Positions 1-9,193 of a stretch of 64,000 bases of DNA are shown piece after piece; the stretch's first letter is position 1; each line of letters opens with the position of its first letter. Source of the DNA: Pseudoips prasinana (Eukaryota; Arthropoda; Insecta; Lepidoptera; Nolidae). The notes beneath the pieces were generated by a model. It had not been told where the DNA came from and did no database searches. It saw only the letters and a program-made list of their open reading frames with translations. Location of the stretch: contig OX621240.1 in NCBI GenBank assembly GCA_951640165.1, positions 7,762,713 to 7,826,712 of the forward strand. Direction: 5' to 3'. Both the position numbers and the translations under genes were made by a program.

Positions 1-90
1 AACCGTGACAGAGAGCTCATTCCACAGCCTCAACGTACGTGGGAAGAATGTCATAGACAATGCAGTCATTATTAAAATGGCAGATGACGA

Positions 91-320
91 ACGACGGGCC
101 CGTTGGCGTGGTTCAAGCAGGTCGTGGGTTCGATTCCCACCCAGGACAGATATTTGTATGCAAGAATATGTCTGTTTGTGCTGGGTCTGGGTGTAAATAT
201 CTAAATAAGGATGTATTTACAAAATAGTATATTTTGTATATCAGTTATCTGGTTTCCATATTACAAGCTCTGCATAGTCTGGGATCAGATGGCCGTGTGT
301 GAATAATGTCCCAGGATGTT
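91..320 (+). mobile_element. SINE family 1 (tRNA-derived), near full length
   Basis: The head carries a pol III B box (gggttcgattccc near 126-137) after a 'gttggcgtgg' A-box-like stretch. The tail reads 'atctggtttccatattacaagctctgc..gggatcagatggccgtgtgtgaataatgtccca'. The same order recurs at 2181-2430, 32656-32836 and, reversed, 53212-53440, which makes this an interspersed SINE and not a tRNA gene. It lies downstream of the last visible ELAC2 exon, inside the intron leading to exons outside the window. Confidence 0.8.
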
Positions 321-484
321 ACAAATTGCAATAAAACTGTTACGGTGGCATGAACTATTAATATAGCATATGTCATGCCCACCATCCGGCACTGGTCAGA
401 AACTCAAGAAACAAGTGACAGATCTATCCATATTGATATTAGTCTGCCTTGTTGGTCTAGCGGTAGCGTGTTCACCCGCAGAGA

Positions 485-528
485 ACACCCGCAGGTCCTG
501 GGTTTTTGAACCCAGGACCTGCGGGTGT
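485..528. repeat. Perfect hairpin 1 (20-bp stem, TTTG loop)
   Basis: The arm ACACCCGCAGGTCCTGGGTT at 485-504 is matched exactly by its reverse complement at 509-528, around a 4-nt TTTG loop. It replaces the left half of the SINE B-box region and abuts hairpin 2. Confidence 0.95.
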
Positions 529-591
529 CCCAAAATCAGTTTTGGCCCGACCCGGGATTTGTCCCGGGTCGGGCCAAAACTGATTTTGGGA
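528..591. repeat. Perfect hairpin 2 (30-bp stem, TTTG loop)
   Basis: Positions 528-557 and 562-591 are perfect reverse complements (30 bp) around another TTTG loop at 558-561. The right arm continues normally into the SINE body ('gattttgggacttttctg'). The two hairpins share base 528. Confidence 0.95.
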
Positions 592-891
592 CTTTTCTGT
601 AAAAAGAAAAATTTCTCAACATCAGCCCGAAGTCTTGGAGTTGGCGGTATTATACCCCCGTGCCTCGGAGAGCACGTAAAGCCGTCGGTCCTGTACCTGA
701 CCTCTTTCTGGTCGTGTCGCTAGGCGTCCCATCGGATCATGAGAGTGATGGAATACAAAGTGCTTCTGTGTTTGCGCACACACTTGTGCAATATATCCTG
801 TGCAATTGGCTAGTCTCCATTAAGACTGGCCGCCGTGGCCGAAATTCGGTCGGGAGGACATCATTGATAGTTAATGATTAAATAAGCTTAC

Positions 892-1081
892 CAATCTTAA
901 CCAGTTCCGTACAAGGCAGGGTATCACCCGAGTAGGTGACTTTGTAGTCTTCGGTGAGTTGTATGGCGACGCCGAACGCGTTGGGGCAGTGCGGCACGAG
1001 GCACGTCAGTATGGCTTGCGCACCGATGCTGGCGAGCACTGCTGATGTGAGCTCAGTGTTGGAGTTGGGATTGTTCGCGAG
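892..1081 (-). CDS. ELAC2: ELAC2 coding exon 13 (catalytic half)
   Basis: The acceptor is ttgttccag and the donor ATTG|gtaagc. It starts in phase 0 and leaves one base, so at least one more exon follows beyond the window. It encodes LANNPNSNTELTS.., then CLVPHCPNAFGVAI and YSGDTLPC, matching the ELAC2 HCxxAFG histidine motif and the metal-binding aspartate of SGDT. The next expected motif (HEAT) is not in positions 1-880 on this strand. Confidence 0.93.
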
Positions 1082-1116
1082 CTGGAACAATTATTCCAGT
1101 AGTAGAATTAGTGTCG

Positions 1117-1590
1117 AAAATGACTAAAGTGACTGAATTAGACTGACTGTCATTTACAGTCAAATTGGTCAAAAATGGTCATTAACTGTCAAAAACGGTC
1201 ATTTTCAGACAATTTCATTTCAGTAATATTTTCGTACCTTTTAAGTTTTTGTCGTTGATAAAAGTCTACAACTTCTAAATTGAAACAAAAAGTATTATTA
1301 TATAGTGTTAATCATTTTACATTTCTAATCATGCGTGCATTTAAGACAAAATGGCAACGTCGCATCGCCTCGCTCATCGACTTTGATGTCGTCTTATCCT
1401 CTCATGATATAATAGAAAATAAAACGTTGCTTCATTTAAACTTGCATATAAATTGGGTACCTAAATAAATAAATAATTGGGTGGTAGTGAGAATAGACAA
1501 TAATATTTGATTCAATTTGACAGTAAATGACAGGTCATTTAAGGTTTATGGCAATTGTGACTAGTCATATTCAGTCATTTTACATATCTA
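1117..1590. repeat. Foldback (MITE-like) element rich in GTCATT
   Basis: Left-edge sequence containing CTGTCATTTACAGTCAAATT (about 1146-1166) is matched in reverse complement near the right edge (about 1511-1532) with one difference, inside longer imperfect inverted ends made of repeated TGACT/AGTCA blocks. The interior has no convincing coding sequence. A short ORF at 1280-1468 shows no recognisable domain. Confidence 0.55.
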
Positions 1591-1937
1591 AGTAGAATTA
1601 AAGTGCAACCGACGTTTTTTTTTTAAAGATAACGCCCGCACATCTACACATATTACACTTTTTTATCGGGACTAGTCCCTCTTACCAACTCCCTCCCTCT
1701 TACCAACCACTGCAACTCTTGTAAGCCAGAATCAACAGTGGCACACAACGAAATGACACTGAGCGGTGAAGCTCAGGCATGTCCCGGGGAATCGCTTTAA
1801 TTGTCTTGGATTCCGCAACGAATTTAATCAAAAAGAAACAAGGAGGAGATAGAAAATTAAAAGTTCCACTTCCCTCCAGAGCAAAGCGGGAGACAAAATT
1901 ATGTAAAGAGGTTATAGCCTCATAAAACGACATACAT

Positions 1938-2058
1938 CCAGACTCCAACTATTTATGGGTCACACAATATAGTTATAGTTGTCCGGCGCGGGAATCGAAC
2001 CCGGGACACGAAGCGGCGAGGCATTTGTCTTAGCCGCCGTTCCACACGTGCAGTCATA
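1938..2058 (-). mobile_element. SINE family 3 head, truncated
   Basis: On the minus strand it reads 'gactgcacgtgtgg..cggctaagac..cctcgccgcttcgtgtcccgggttcgattcccgcgcc', the same tRNA-like head as at 9107 and 12851, followed by 'acccataaatagttggagtctgg'. The rest of the SINE tail is absent. Confidence 0.75.
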
Positions 2059-2180
2059 ATGTCATACACATAGTGTAATAATAACTTTTGGAATGTTCGC
2101 CACAATGACGAAACAGACAGGATAATAATCAAAACTAAATATTTTAATATGCTGACAACTTGTGCGGAAGATAGTGTCAT

Positions 2181-2430
2181 AGACGGGCCGGTTGGCGTGG
2201 TTGGCAGTTTCACGCCGCAGGGCGTGGGTTCGATTCCCACCTAGGATAGATATTTGTGTGCAAGAACATGTCTGTTGGTCCTGAGTCGGGGTGTAACTAT
2301 CTATATAAGTATGTATTTACAAAAGAAAAGTAGTATATTATGTAGTGTATCAGTTATCTGGTTTCCATATTACAAGCTATGCTTAGTTTGGGATCAGATG
2401 GCCGTGTGTAAATAATGTCCCAGAATATTA
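2181..2430 (+). mobile_element. SINE family 1, near full length
   Basis: The tRNA-like head has B box gggttcgattccc, then 'tatttgtgtgcaagaacatgtctgt', and the tail ends 'aataatgtccca' followed by an ATT-rich run. It is a close relative of 91-320. Confidence 0.8.
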
Positions 2431-2773
2431 TTATTATATATTAATAAGTTAATCTCAAATTTTAATAAACAAGTTCAGTTAATTATTTTGATAGTACAAA
2501 ATAATGATTTGACCGTATACGGGGCGCGGCGGAGGAACTTTCTTATTTGAACTGCCAACCCAGCAGCTTTTAGTCCTATAAGAGTGAGTTTAGGCGGTTT
2601 TAACGGTTTAATTAAGAATTGTCAATTCAACTTTATAATTAAACACCATCTTATGATATATGATAAAATAAAATAATCTTATGAACTACGATTTAGTTAC
2701 TAAATGGAAAACTTATATCCATAAAAACTGATTGAAGCGTCCTCAAAGTTTCATCAACATTTGCGTAACTTAC

Positions 2774-2943
2774 CAGGTTCTGGTTAGGGATAAGGGTGAA
2801 GTCACTTTTGATTTTCTCGAACTGCTGGTCGTACATGGTGAGCCAGGACATGATCTGTCCCGGAGCCAACAGGTTAAGAGGCACAATGGGCTCATTTATC
2901 TCTTCATGGGCTTCCCGGTGGGCTTGGATCACGCCAATTAACC
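2774..2943 (-). CDS. ELAC2: ELAC2 coding exon 12
   Basis: Acceptor tttgtcag|GG and donor CTG|gtaagt. It completes the glycine codon left by exon 11 and ends in phase 0. It codes GLIGVIQAHREAHE.., NLLAPGQIMSWL and FTLIPNQNL, matching the ELAC2 stretch just after the HxHxDH motif that carries the glutamine/arginine helix and the 'aPxqlxxWL' segment. Confidence 0.92.
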
Positions 2944-3029
2944 CTGACAAAGCAAAATCAATTTATAGGAGACATTTTTAGACTGGAAAAATGTTTTACG
3001 GGTCAAATGATAGAATGTACTAATGTGTT

Positions 3030-3243
3030 AACCAGAAATGGCTTTGTGGTTAATTTATATGCCGTGGAAGTGGGTGCGACGGGAATACCAGCATCAAAAT
3101 CAAGCAAAATCTCTCAAAGACCTAGGATTATCAAGAACTTCCGTAAGTTCTATATTAGAACGAGTATTCAAAGCGGCATTAGTAGGATCATACCAAATTT
3201 GGCTAGGAAGAGGGGGGAACACTGAGAGACAGAGAAGGTGAGC
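3030..3243 (+). repeat. Possible old element remnant, unclassified
   Basis: This stretch in the intron between exons 11 and 12 is more GC-balanced than its surroundings and stays open in one frame (..NQAKSLKDLGLSRTSVSS..), with a look of coding or transposase-like sequence but no motif I can name. It abuts the repeat at 3259-3375. Confidence 0.25.
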
Positions 3244-3258
3244 GTTGATGCATCACAG

Positions 3259-3375
3259 GGGCCCTTAAACCTACATCTGAGTCGCAAGTCTCAGACTCTA
3301 TCGAGTGTTCCCTCCTCTACCACCCGATGGACCCGGTTTCCGCACGGTGAATCCATGGAATGCTAAGAATTAGGT
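3259..3375 (+). repeat. Interspersed repeat C, copy 1
   Basis: The segment from 'cccttaaac' to 'ctaagaattaggt', including gatggacccggtttccgcac and tgaatccatggaatgc, recurs almost unchanged at 11631-11749. Its element class is unknown. Confidence 0.7.
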
Positions 3376-3529
3376 CTTCTTTTTGTTTATAACCGAAACA
3401 AAACATTACAGCCTTAACATAGCATAACTTCTATATCCCATTGAATTTGAAGCCCCTCCGATTTCTACTACTGCGATCTCACACCGATCCCCCAAGCGCG
3501 GCGCTAAATGGTATTTCTCCCCATATTAT

Positions 3530-3694
3530 TACTGTGGGAGAGGCATTGGTCAAATAGTGGATGTCCTTTTGGCTAACATGGTGGACGGCAGCCTTTATTC
3601 AGAAGGAAGCTGCTGCCCGTCCTCAGGTAGATAGATATTCTTTTGGATCGACTTCTATGCCCTCCGCGGGATGAGATTGGGTTATGATATACTG
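3530..3694 (+). repeat. Interspersed repeat A, copy 1 (diverged)
   Basis: It contains 'gctgctgcccgtcctc', 'cgacttctatgccctccgcgggatgagat', the same blocks as at 33777-33986, 60745-60928 and 7053-7145. The 'tagtggatgtc' block replaces the better preserved 'cgtccactgctggac' of other copies. The 5' part is poorly preserved. Confidence 0.6.
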
Positions 3695-3789
3695 ATTTTC
3701 GCTATTCGTCGCCACGACCAAACAGCAAATTTGGTAACATTATTTTATTGAATGTAACAGTGTTCTAAATACGTGCTTCAATAACTTAC

Positions 3790-3932
3790 CAATGTGATGG
3801 TCAGCATGCAAATGTGAGATGTATATCGCTTTCAAAGTCCTAAGGAAAGCGTTGACCTTCTTGGGTCCGTAGAAGCGTACCAATTGGCCAAACGTGCCCT
3901 CTCCACAATCCAGTAACATAGACCGGTCTTCG
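3790..3932 (-). CDS. ELAC2: ELAC2 coding exon 11 (HxHxDH metal motif)
   Basis: Acceptor ttttctag|CGAAG and donor ATTG|gtaagt. It codes [16 protein letters not shown] and then [22 protein letters not shown] and SHLHADHH are the signature of catalytic RNase Z. The histidines and aspartate that bind the two zinc ions are intact, so this copy should be active. Confidence 0.96.
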
Positions 3933-3994
3933 CTAGAAAATAGATTACAAAAGATATATTATAACTACCAATAATTAGGCTATGTATCTGTTTT

Positions 3995-4230
3995 TAGGGT
4001 TTCGTAGCCAAATGGCTAAAAACGGAACCGTCGTACATTCGTCATGTCTTTCTGTCTGTCCGTCCGTATGTCACAGCCACTTTTTTCCGAAGCTATAAGA
4101 ACTATACTTTTGAAACTTGGTAAGTAGATAGATGTTTTCTGTGAACCGCCTTAAGACATTTTCACAGAAAAATAGGAAAAAGATAACAATAAAAAAGCAC
4201 TTTTCTTTGCTTTGCTTATTTTTGATGACA
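3995..4230 (+). repeat. Interspersed repeat F, 5' part
   Basis: 'agggtttcgtagccaaatgg' and 'gtctgtccgtccgtatgtcacagccac' match the start of the full copy at 7481-8070. The copy fades out after the 'gaaaaataggaaaaag' block and lacks the 3' hairpin. Confidence 0.7.
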
Positions 4231-4574
4231 TGGTGGGTGGAGGATCCATATTGTGACTGCGTCAGCAGTTATTATTAACTTACTTTTTTTCACAAATGGC
4301 AACCCACAAATTGTCTATGCTTGAAAACAAACCCACATGTCGGGGATTCCCACAAATAATGAATACGTTATAGGTACTGGCTTAGAAGCGAGTGGGGGAA
4401 TTATCGAGCGCCACCGCGCCGCCACTCACTTGTTTTCGGGCATCATTGACTGAAGACTATTAATTGGATGACATTAATAAGTACTTACACCAAAAAATAA
4501 AAATTTTAAAATGTCTGCATACGTAATACTTGAATGGCCCCTAGTAAGCATTATACATTTATAATATTACTCAC

Positions 4575-4787
4575 TCAATCTGCACCACAATAGCGCTAGT
4601 ATTCCTGGTCTTGCTCGGTATGCAGGAACCGGTACCCAAGAATACGACCTTGGGGTACTCCTTGGAATTTTTAGCGTAACGCATACTGTCCACAAGGCGA
4701 CGGAACTGTTCGAGGCTGCCCACGAAGCCATCTACGTCCATGGTCTCTTGGATGTAGTCTTGAATGTGCAGTTTTGGTTCTGCTGTC
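4575..4787 (-). CDS. ELAC2: ELAC2 coding exon 10 (PxKxRN loop)
   Basis: Acceptor ccacatcag|GACAG, donor ATTGA|gtgagt. It enters with one base completing an arginine codon and leaves two. Residues VVFLGTGSCIPSKTRNTSA hold the PSKTRN loop that recognises the tRNA acceptor end in long RNase Z proteins (known for the family). This marks the start of the catalytic beta-lactamase domain. Confidence 0.95.
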
Positions 4788-5610
4788 CTGATGTGGATTA
4801 AATAAATTGTTGATATAATTTTATATTTTGATACCATCACCGAATAACAGTGAATGTAATACAAGAAAGTCGATGATTCTCGATCAGTTTTGTAATTCAT
4901 TCCTGAAGAGGTTTCGTTACATAATTTGGACATTTACCTATGATTTGAATGGTAGTATGTAGAATTGTACCTAGACCAGTGTCAACGCCGAGATAGTTGT
5001 GGGGCAATTATTGTTGGCTACACATGTAGCACGTGCCTTATCTGATTCGTTAAAAAAAAATACGCAACTTTAGTTGAAGAAAGCTTGTTATTCTAATTCT
5101 TGGCAGATGCCAAGTTCTGATGACTTATGATTCTATAGGTGTTCTCGGATTTCTTCTAAAAAAACACTAAAGCTGTCAACACAAAGCAAAACCTCCCAGT
5201 TCCATAAAAGAATATGTACCTATGTGGTCACATAAATAGTACTGTGTGTGTACACGAAACACGGCGGCACTGAGGGTGGCGAGGCGATAATCTTAACCAC
5301 TGCGTGGTCTTAGGGGAACCATGCCATTCACTTTGGTTTTAAATCCATCTTATAGGTTATATCATCCTCCAGGAGGGCATGACAGAGATAAAAAAAATAT
5401 AAAGAAAGTGTAAGCGAAATCTTGATGGTAAAAGATGTAATGTCGTCTACTGAACTTACTCGATGTACAGACTAACCATAAATAAAGTATAACTAACAAA
5501 ATCTCATATAAGGCGCTATACTAACATATGACGTCACGTGTTAGTATTGCCACTTGTGCTAGACAGCCATAGAAGCTCTGCACTGATATAGTCCAATATA
5601 TAAATATGCA

Positions 5611-6012
5611 TATACAACATATAACTTAATTAACGCACATCCTGAAAATAGTTTGTTCAGAATCGTTTACTTAATCAATTTATATCATTTTTAATATAGG
5701 TAATTTTTTATTCCAAAATAATTAAAACTACGGAAATTATTGTCATATTAACCATTTACAGTCAAAACAAATTTAAATGGACCGTAAGTCAAAGTAATAA
5801 GACTTTTAAAATCGCAGGTTTATTTGTATTCATACAAATTCCATCATTCAATACAAAAAAAGAAAAATAAACTTTATTTTAAGAAACGAATTTAGTAAAT
5901 AACAATGCATATACATGTTAAATAAAAAAATCAGTGTACGTATTATGATTACAACAAAATATTCTAATTGGGGTGTTTGAGGGTGTGCGTTAATTACGTT
6001 ACATGTTGTATA
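5611..6012. repeat. MITE-like element with about 33-bp inverted ends
   Basis: The left end (5611-5643, tatacaacatataacttaat...) pairs with the right end (5980-6012) as imperfect reverse complements sharing 'taattaacgcacacc/t' and 'tatacaacat'. The 340-bp interior is very AT-rich and noncoding. Located in the intron between exons 9 and 10. Confidence 0.6.
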
Positions 6013-6290
6013 TCAATAAAATTAGAAGCCTATATTAAATATCTTTCGGTTCTTTAAATTATATTTACAGTTATTTTTATTACATAATTAATTTTTCGAG
6101 CGCGCCTGTGTAGCGATTGCCTAACAAAATATTTTTGACAGCATTTAAAATGTTTTGCAATCTTATTCTAACAAATAGTATATACCACTGAAACTGGGTA
6201 AAGCCTGGATTTTAAATTTTGATTGGAAGTAACCCACACACTTACCGATAAACCTAATAACTAAGACTGTCAATAATATATTTGACCAAC

Positions 6291-6442
6291 CTGTCAAGCT
6301 GCTTCTTTGGCCTCAAATGGAACATAGTCAACGTTCTGCCTGCCATCAGCTCCAGTTTAGTCGACGAGTCGAATTCCTCGGTAGGACCATCGTTGCAGGA
6401 ACTTTCCAAGCTGATAATGTTCTGGAACTGCGCGAGCGCAAT
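6291..6442 (-). CDS. ELAC2: ELAC2 coding exon 9
   Basis: Acceptor gtttttag|ATTG, donor GACAG|gttggt. It enters in phase 0 and leaves two bases. It codes IALAQFQNIISLESS.., KLELMAGRTLTMFHLRPKKQLD, corresponding to the variable interdomain stretch that ends in the 'yxLRPrkxld' motif before the catalytic domain. Confidence 0.9.
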
Positions 6443-6676
6443 CTAAAAACGACCGTCTATATGTACCTCCACCGCATGCAAAGCTCTTTAACTAAATGCA
6501 TAATTATATGAATCAACTTTGGAATGCGTGCTGATAATTGAATGAACAAGTGTTACAGATGGTAAGATAAAAAGGCAGTACACTGACAATAATAGAAGAC
6601 AATAGAATAGAAAAGAATATTGAAGACGTTCGAGCGCTTGATACATTATAGAATCGTTATAGAATACATAATAAGA

Positions 6677-6754
6677 ATGATCGAAATCAGGTTGGCCAAA
6701 AGCCCCTTCTCGTTCAAAAGGAAGCTAAGAGAGCACATCCTAAACAACTTGTAA
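6677..6754 (+). pseudogene. LINE ORF2 C-terminal remnant
   Basis: An open stretch ends SPFSFKRKLREHILNNL-stop, the typical C-terminal 'FKrklkxhLl' tail of Jockey/CR1-group reverse transcriptases. AT-rich 3' UTR-like sequence follows to about 7040. No reverse transcriptase core is present. Confidence 0.5.
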
Positions 6755-7052
6755 GCAGCATTGTGCTTTCCCTACCTAATAAATGATATATGTATGTATA
6801 GTATATTATAGTAGTAATAGTATTGTATATATTGGATATTATACATTTATGTATCTACATATACATTTAACTATATATTTAAATTAATTATTTATCGAAT
6901 ATTTATCCACTCTCTACTTAGTGCACCTACCTACTGTTTAATCTCTGCACCTGCTCAATGTCGACTGGGAGAAAATGCCTACGGCATTATGTCCAACTCT
7001 GTACCACTTGTGCATAGTTTTAAAATTTAAAAAAATGATAGTTATCGTACTT

Positions 7053-7145
7053 AGGGAGACACTGCTGCCCGTTCTCTGGTATATTATATTCCCTCGGGAA
7101 GGACTCTTTGCCCCCCACGGGATGAAATCGAGTGGTAATATTTAT
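7053..7145 (+). repeat. Interspersed repeat A, 3' part
   Basis: It contains 'acactgctgcccgttctctggta', 'ctttgccccccacgggatgaaat', the 3' blocks of repeat A (compare 33905-33986). Confidence 0.6.
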
Positions 7146-7267
7146 CACCGTCTATGCCCTCACTGACTGAAGGGTCACGTGTAGGGAAGCATTCGACCTG
7201 TGTCTTTTTATATATGCCAAAAAGTTCATTCTTTCATTATAAGTGAATTTGTTCAACTTCATTGTAT

Positions 7268-7353
7268 TTTAACCTTTTGATTGCCACAGTCCTCTATAGA
7301 GGGCAAACTAAAATGTGGCCAGCATGCCACAATCACTCCGTCAAAAGGTTAAT
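7268..7353. repeat. Short foldback (about 85 bp)
   Basis: TTAACCTTTTGA near 7270 and TCAAAAGGTTAA near 7341 are perfect inverted ends. The middle holds an inner palindrome tggccagcatgccaca. It has the appearance of a tiny MITE. Confidence 0.5.
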
Positions 7354-7480
7354 AACCTATTTTAAAAGTGTTCTGTGCACTTTATATTGAACCGTATGTG
7401 TACAAAAATACAGGCGGGATTGGCATGAGGCAATAAAATTGAGAGTCCGACTTTCTTCTTTCAAAGAGAGTCAATTTTTT

Positions 7481-8070
7481 AGGGTTCCGTAGCCAAATGG
7501 CAAAAAACGGAACCCTTATAGATTCGTCATGTCTGTCTGTCTGTCCGTCCGTATGTCACAGCCACTTTTTTACGAAACTATAGGAGCTGTGCTGCTGAAA
7601 CTTGGTAAGTAGGTGTATTCTATGAAACGCATTAAGATTTTTACACAAAAATAGAAAAAGAACAATAATTTTGGGGGGTCGCCATACATAGAACTGAAAC
7701 CAAAAAAAATTTTTGATCGTACCTATACATGTGGGGTGTCTATGGATAGGTCTTCAAAAATCATATTGAGGTTCCTAATATCATTTTTGGCTAAATTGAA
7801 TAGTTTGCGCGAGAGACACTTCCAAAGTGGTAAAATGAGTGTCCCCCCCCCCCCCCCTGTAACTTCTAAAATAAGAGAATGATAAAATTAAAAAAAAATA
7901 TATGATGTTCATTACCATAAAAACTAACAACGAAAATTGGTTTGAACGAGATCTAGCAAGTATTTTTTTTTATACGTTATAAACCGCAATTTGCTTTCTT
8001 TTAATCAACTGAAATGCTGCTACGGAACCCTTCATGTGCGAGTCCGACTCGCACTTGGCCAGTTTTTTTT
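7481..8070 (+). repeat. Interspersed repeat F, full-length copy
   Basis: It starts AGGGTTCCGT..ACGGAACCCT, a subterminal hairpin, and runs through the 'gtctgtctgtccgtccgtatgtcacagcc' block and a C14 run. It ends with ctacggaaccct plus the perfect palindrome GTGCGAGTCcGACTCGCAC (8036-8054) and 'ttggccagttttt'. A full reverse copy is at 46376-46925; partial copies are at 3995, 10571, 26505 and 60376. No coding capacity, so it must move by another element's enzymes. I recall similar repeats as common in moth genomes but cannot name the class. Confidence 0.8.
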
Positions 8071-8193
8071 TCTAGGCTATCAGTGTGTTGGAGTTTCGGT
8101 CAAAAATTATGATGTCGATCTATAGCTACTAAAAGTATGAGATCGCTTAAGGCGATAAGAACGCCCGTTGTACATTATGTTCTTTATATCCAA

Positions 8194-8448
8194 CTAGCAG
8201 TGCCCGCGGACTTCGTTCCACGTTATAAATGTTTTTGTCCCTGCCCGTTTGACCCGCAACTTGGATTACATTATTCAAGTTTAAGTAAAGATGCATTATT
8301 AATTTTGGAATTTTTCATAGCCTATGACACTACAATAACGTAGCTTTCTATTGGTGAAATAATTTTGAAAATAGTTTCAGTTGATCCAGAGACTACCTTA
8401 CAACGACACAAAATTACAAATGTTACCTCTTTATAATATTAGTATAGA
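8194..8448 (-). mobile_element. Non-autonomous Helitron, complete ends
   Basis: On the minus strand it begins TCTATACTAATATTATAAAG after an A and ends CTAG before a T, the canonical Helitron A|TC..CTRR|T junctions. Its 3' subterminal sequence 'cgcgggcactg' precedes the CTAG. About 255 bp, noncoding. Confidence 0.75.
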
Positions 8449-8515
8449 TATATTTTCTTTCCGTTGAAGTGTATACAATATAGAGTAGTCTATCTATCTA
8501 CGTTTTTTAGCTTAC

Positions 8516-8756
8516 CTTATTCTTGAGTTCTTCAAGACCTTTAAGCCTAACAGGGCTGTTGTTCTTAGGCACCGGTAGGCTCGCGTTCCATACCGCGGGC
8601 ACGCTAACATCGCGCAGTAACGGGAATATGTCTGGGTCTAGCAGGTGCAGCTTGTGCTGAGTTCTGTGGACTGCTTCAGAGCCGAGGCAGGCGTTCTGTG
8701 TGTTGAGGATCAGATGTCGGGTGCAGGGACCAAACTTTTCCATGAACGTTTTGTAG
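8516..8756 (-). CDS. ELAC2: ELAC2 coding exon 8
   Basis: Acceptor ttacag|CTACAA, donor AATAAG|gtaagc. It codes MEKFGPCTRHLILN.., VHRTQHKLHLLDPDIFPLL, closely matching the ELAC2 'WMerFGpdTqHLvlNe...hkiQtqLnlihPdiFPlL' region in the N-terminal half. The largest internal exon (241 bp). Confidence 0.95.
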
Positions 8757-8921
8757 CTGTAAGAAAAAAAGCGTCATTATCCAGATTTTTATTTTGTCAT
8801 GGTCCGATGGGGAAGCTAGCTGTATTACCGGCAAAAGTGCAGGACCAAAGGCCTTATTGCTCCCCGAGATTCCGGAGTATAACAATGTAATAATAATAAT
8901 TTACTTATTAACATCCAACAA

Positions 8922-9012
8922 GGCTCCAACAGCTGGATGCGAATAGCGCAAGACCGGCAATTCGACCGGCCGGACCGACCGGGGAGGCCTTTCGGCTGAT
9001 ATGATGATGATG
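8922..9012 (+). mobile_element. RTE-like LINE 3' tail, short
   Basis: 'ctggatgcgaatagcgcaagaccggcaatt' and 'ggcctttcggctgatatgatgatgatg' match the last bases of the fragment at 54066-54436. A diverged GC-rich stretch lies between. The ATG repeat is the characteristic tail. Confidence 0.65.
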
Positions 9013-9106
9013 CCCCAATGTTAGTAGGACCAAATTTTGTGTAGGACCAATGTTAGTTGATACAGTTAAAGATATTACACATTCACAATGACTCAAACAT
9101 AATAAT

Positions 9107-9193
9107 TTGACTGCACGTGTGGCGCAGCGGCTAAGACAGTCACCTCGCCGCTTCGTGTCCCAGGTTCAATTACCGCGCCGGAAAACTATTTGT
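9107..9193 (+). mobile_element. SINE family 3, left part (split by a LINE)
   Basis: 'ttgactgcacgtgtggcgcagcggctaagac' with a B box (ggttcaattacc) runs to 'aaaactatttgt', where the LINE at 9194-10359 interrupts it. The sequence resumes at 10360. Confidence 0.8.

Larger units (their letters stand above)
448..857 (+). mobile_element. SINE family 2 (tRNA-derived) with rearranged head
   Basis: It begins with a tRNA-like A box (ttggtctagcggtagcg) and runs through 'cctcggagagcacgtaaagccgtc' and 'cccatcggatcatgagagtgatgg' to 'ggccgccgtggccgaaattcgg'. The reverse copy at 61663-61985 has the same order with a normal B box (ggttcaaatcccggg). In this copy the B-box region is replaced by two back-to-back hairpins (485-591), so the internal pol III promoter should be broken. 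Confidence 0.8.

Noticed and set aside
91..137. tRNA genes at the heads of the SINEs (several places)
   Set aside because: Each has A and B boxes but no complete cloverleaf, and each is followed by the same family-specific tail repeated elsewhere.
1280..1468. ORF inside the 1117-1590 foldback
   Set aside because: AT-rich frame without transposase motifs; probably chance.
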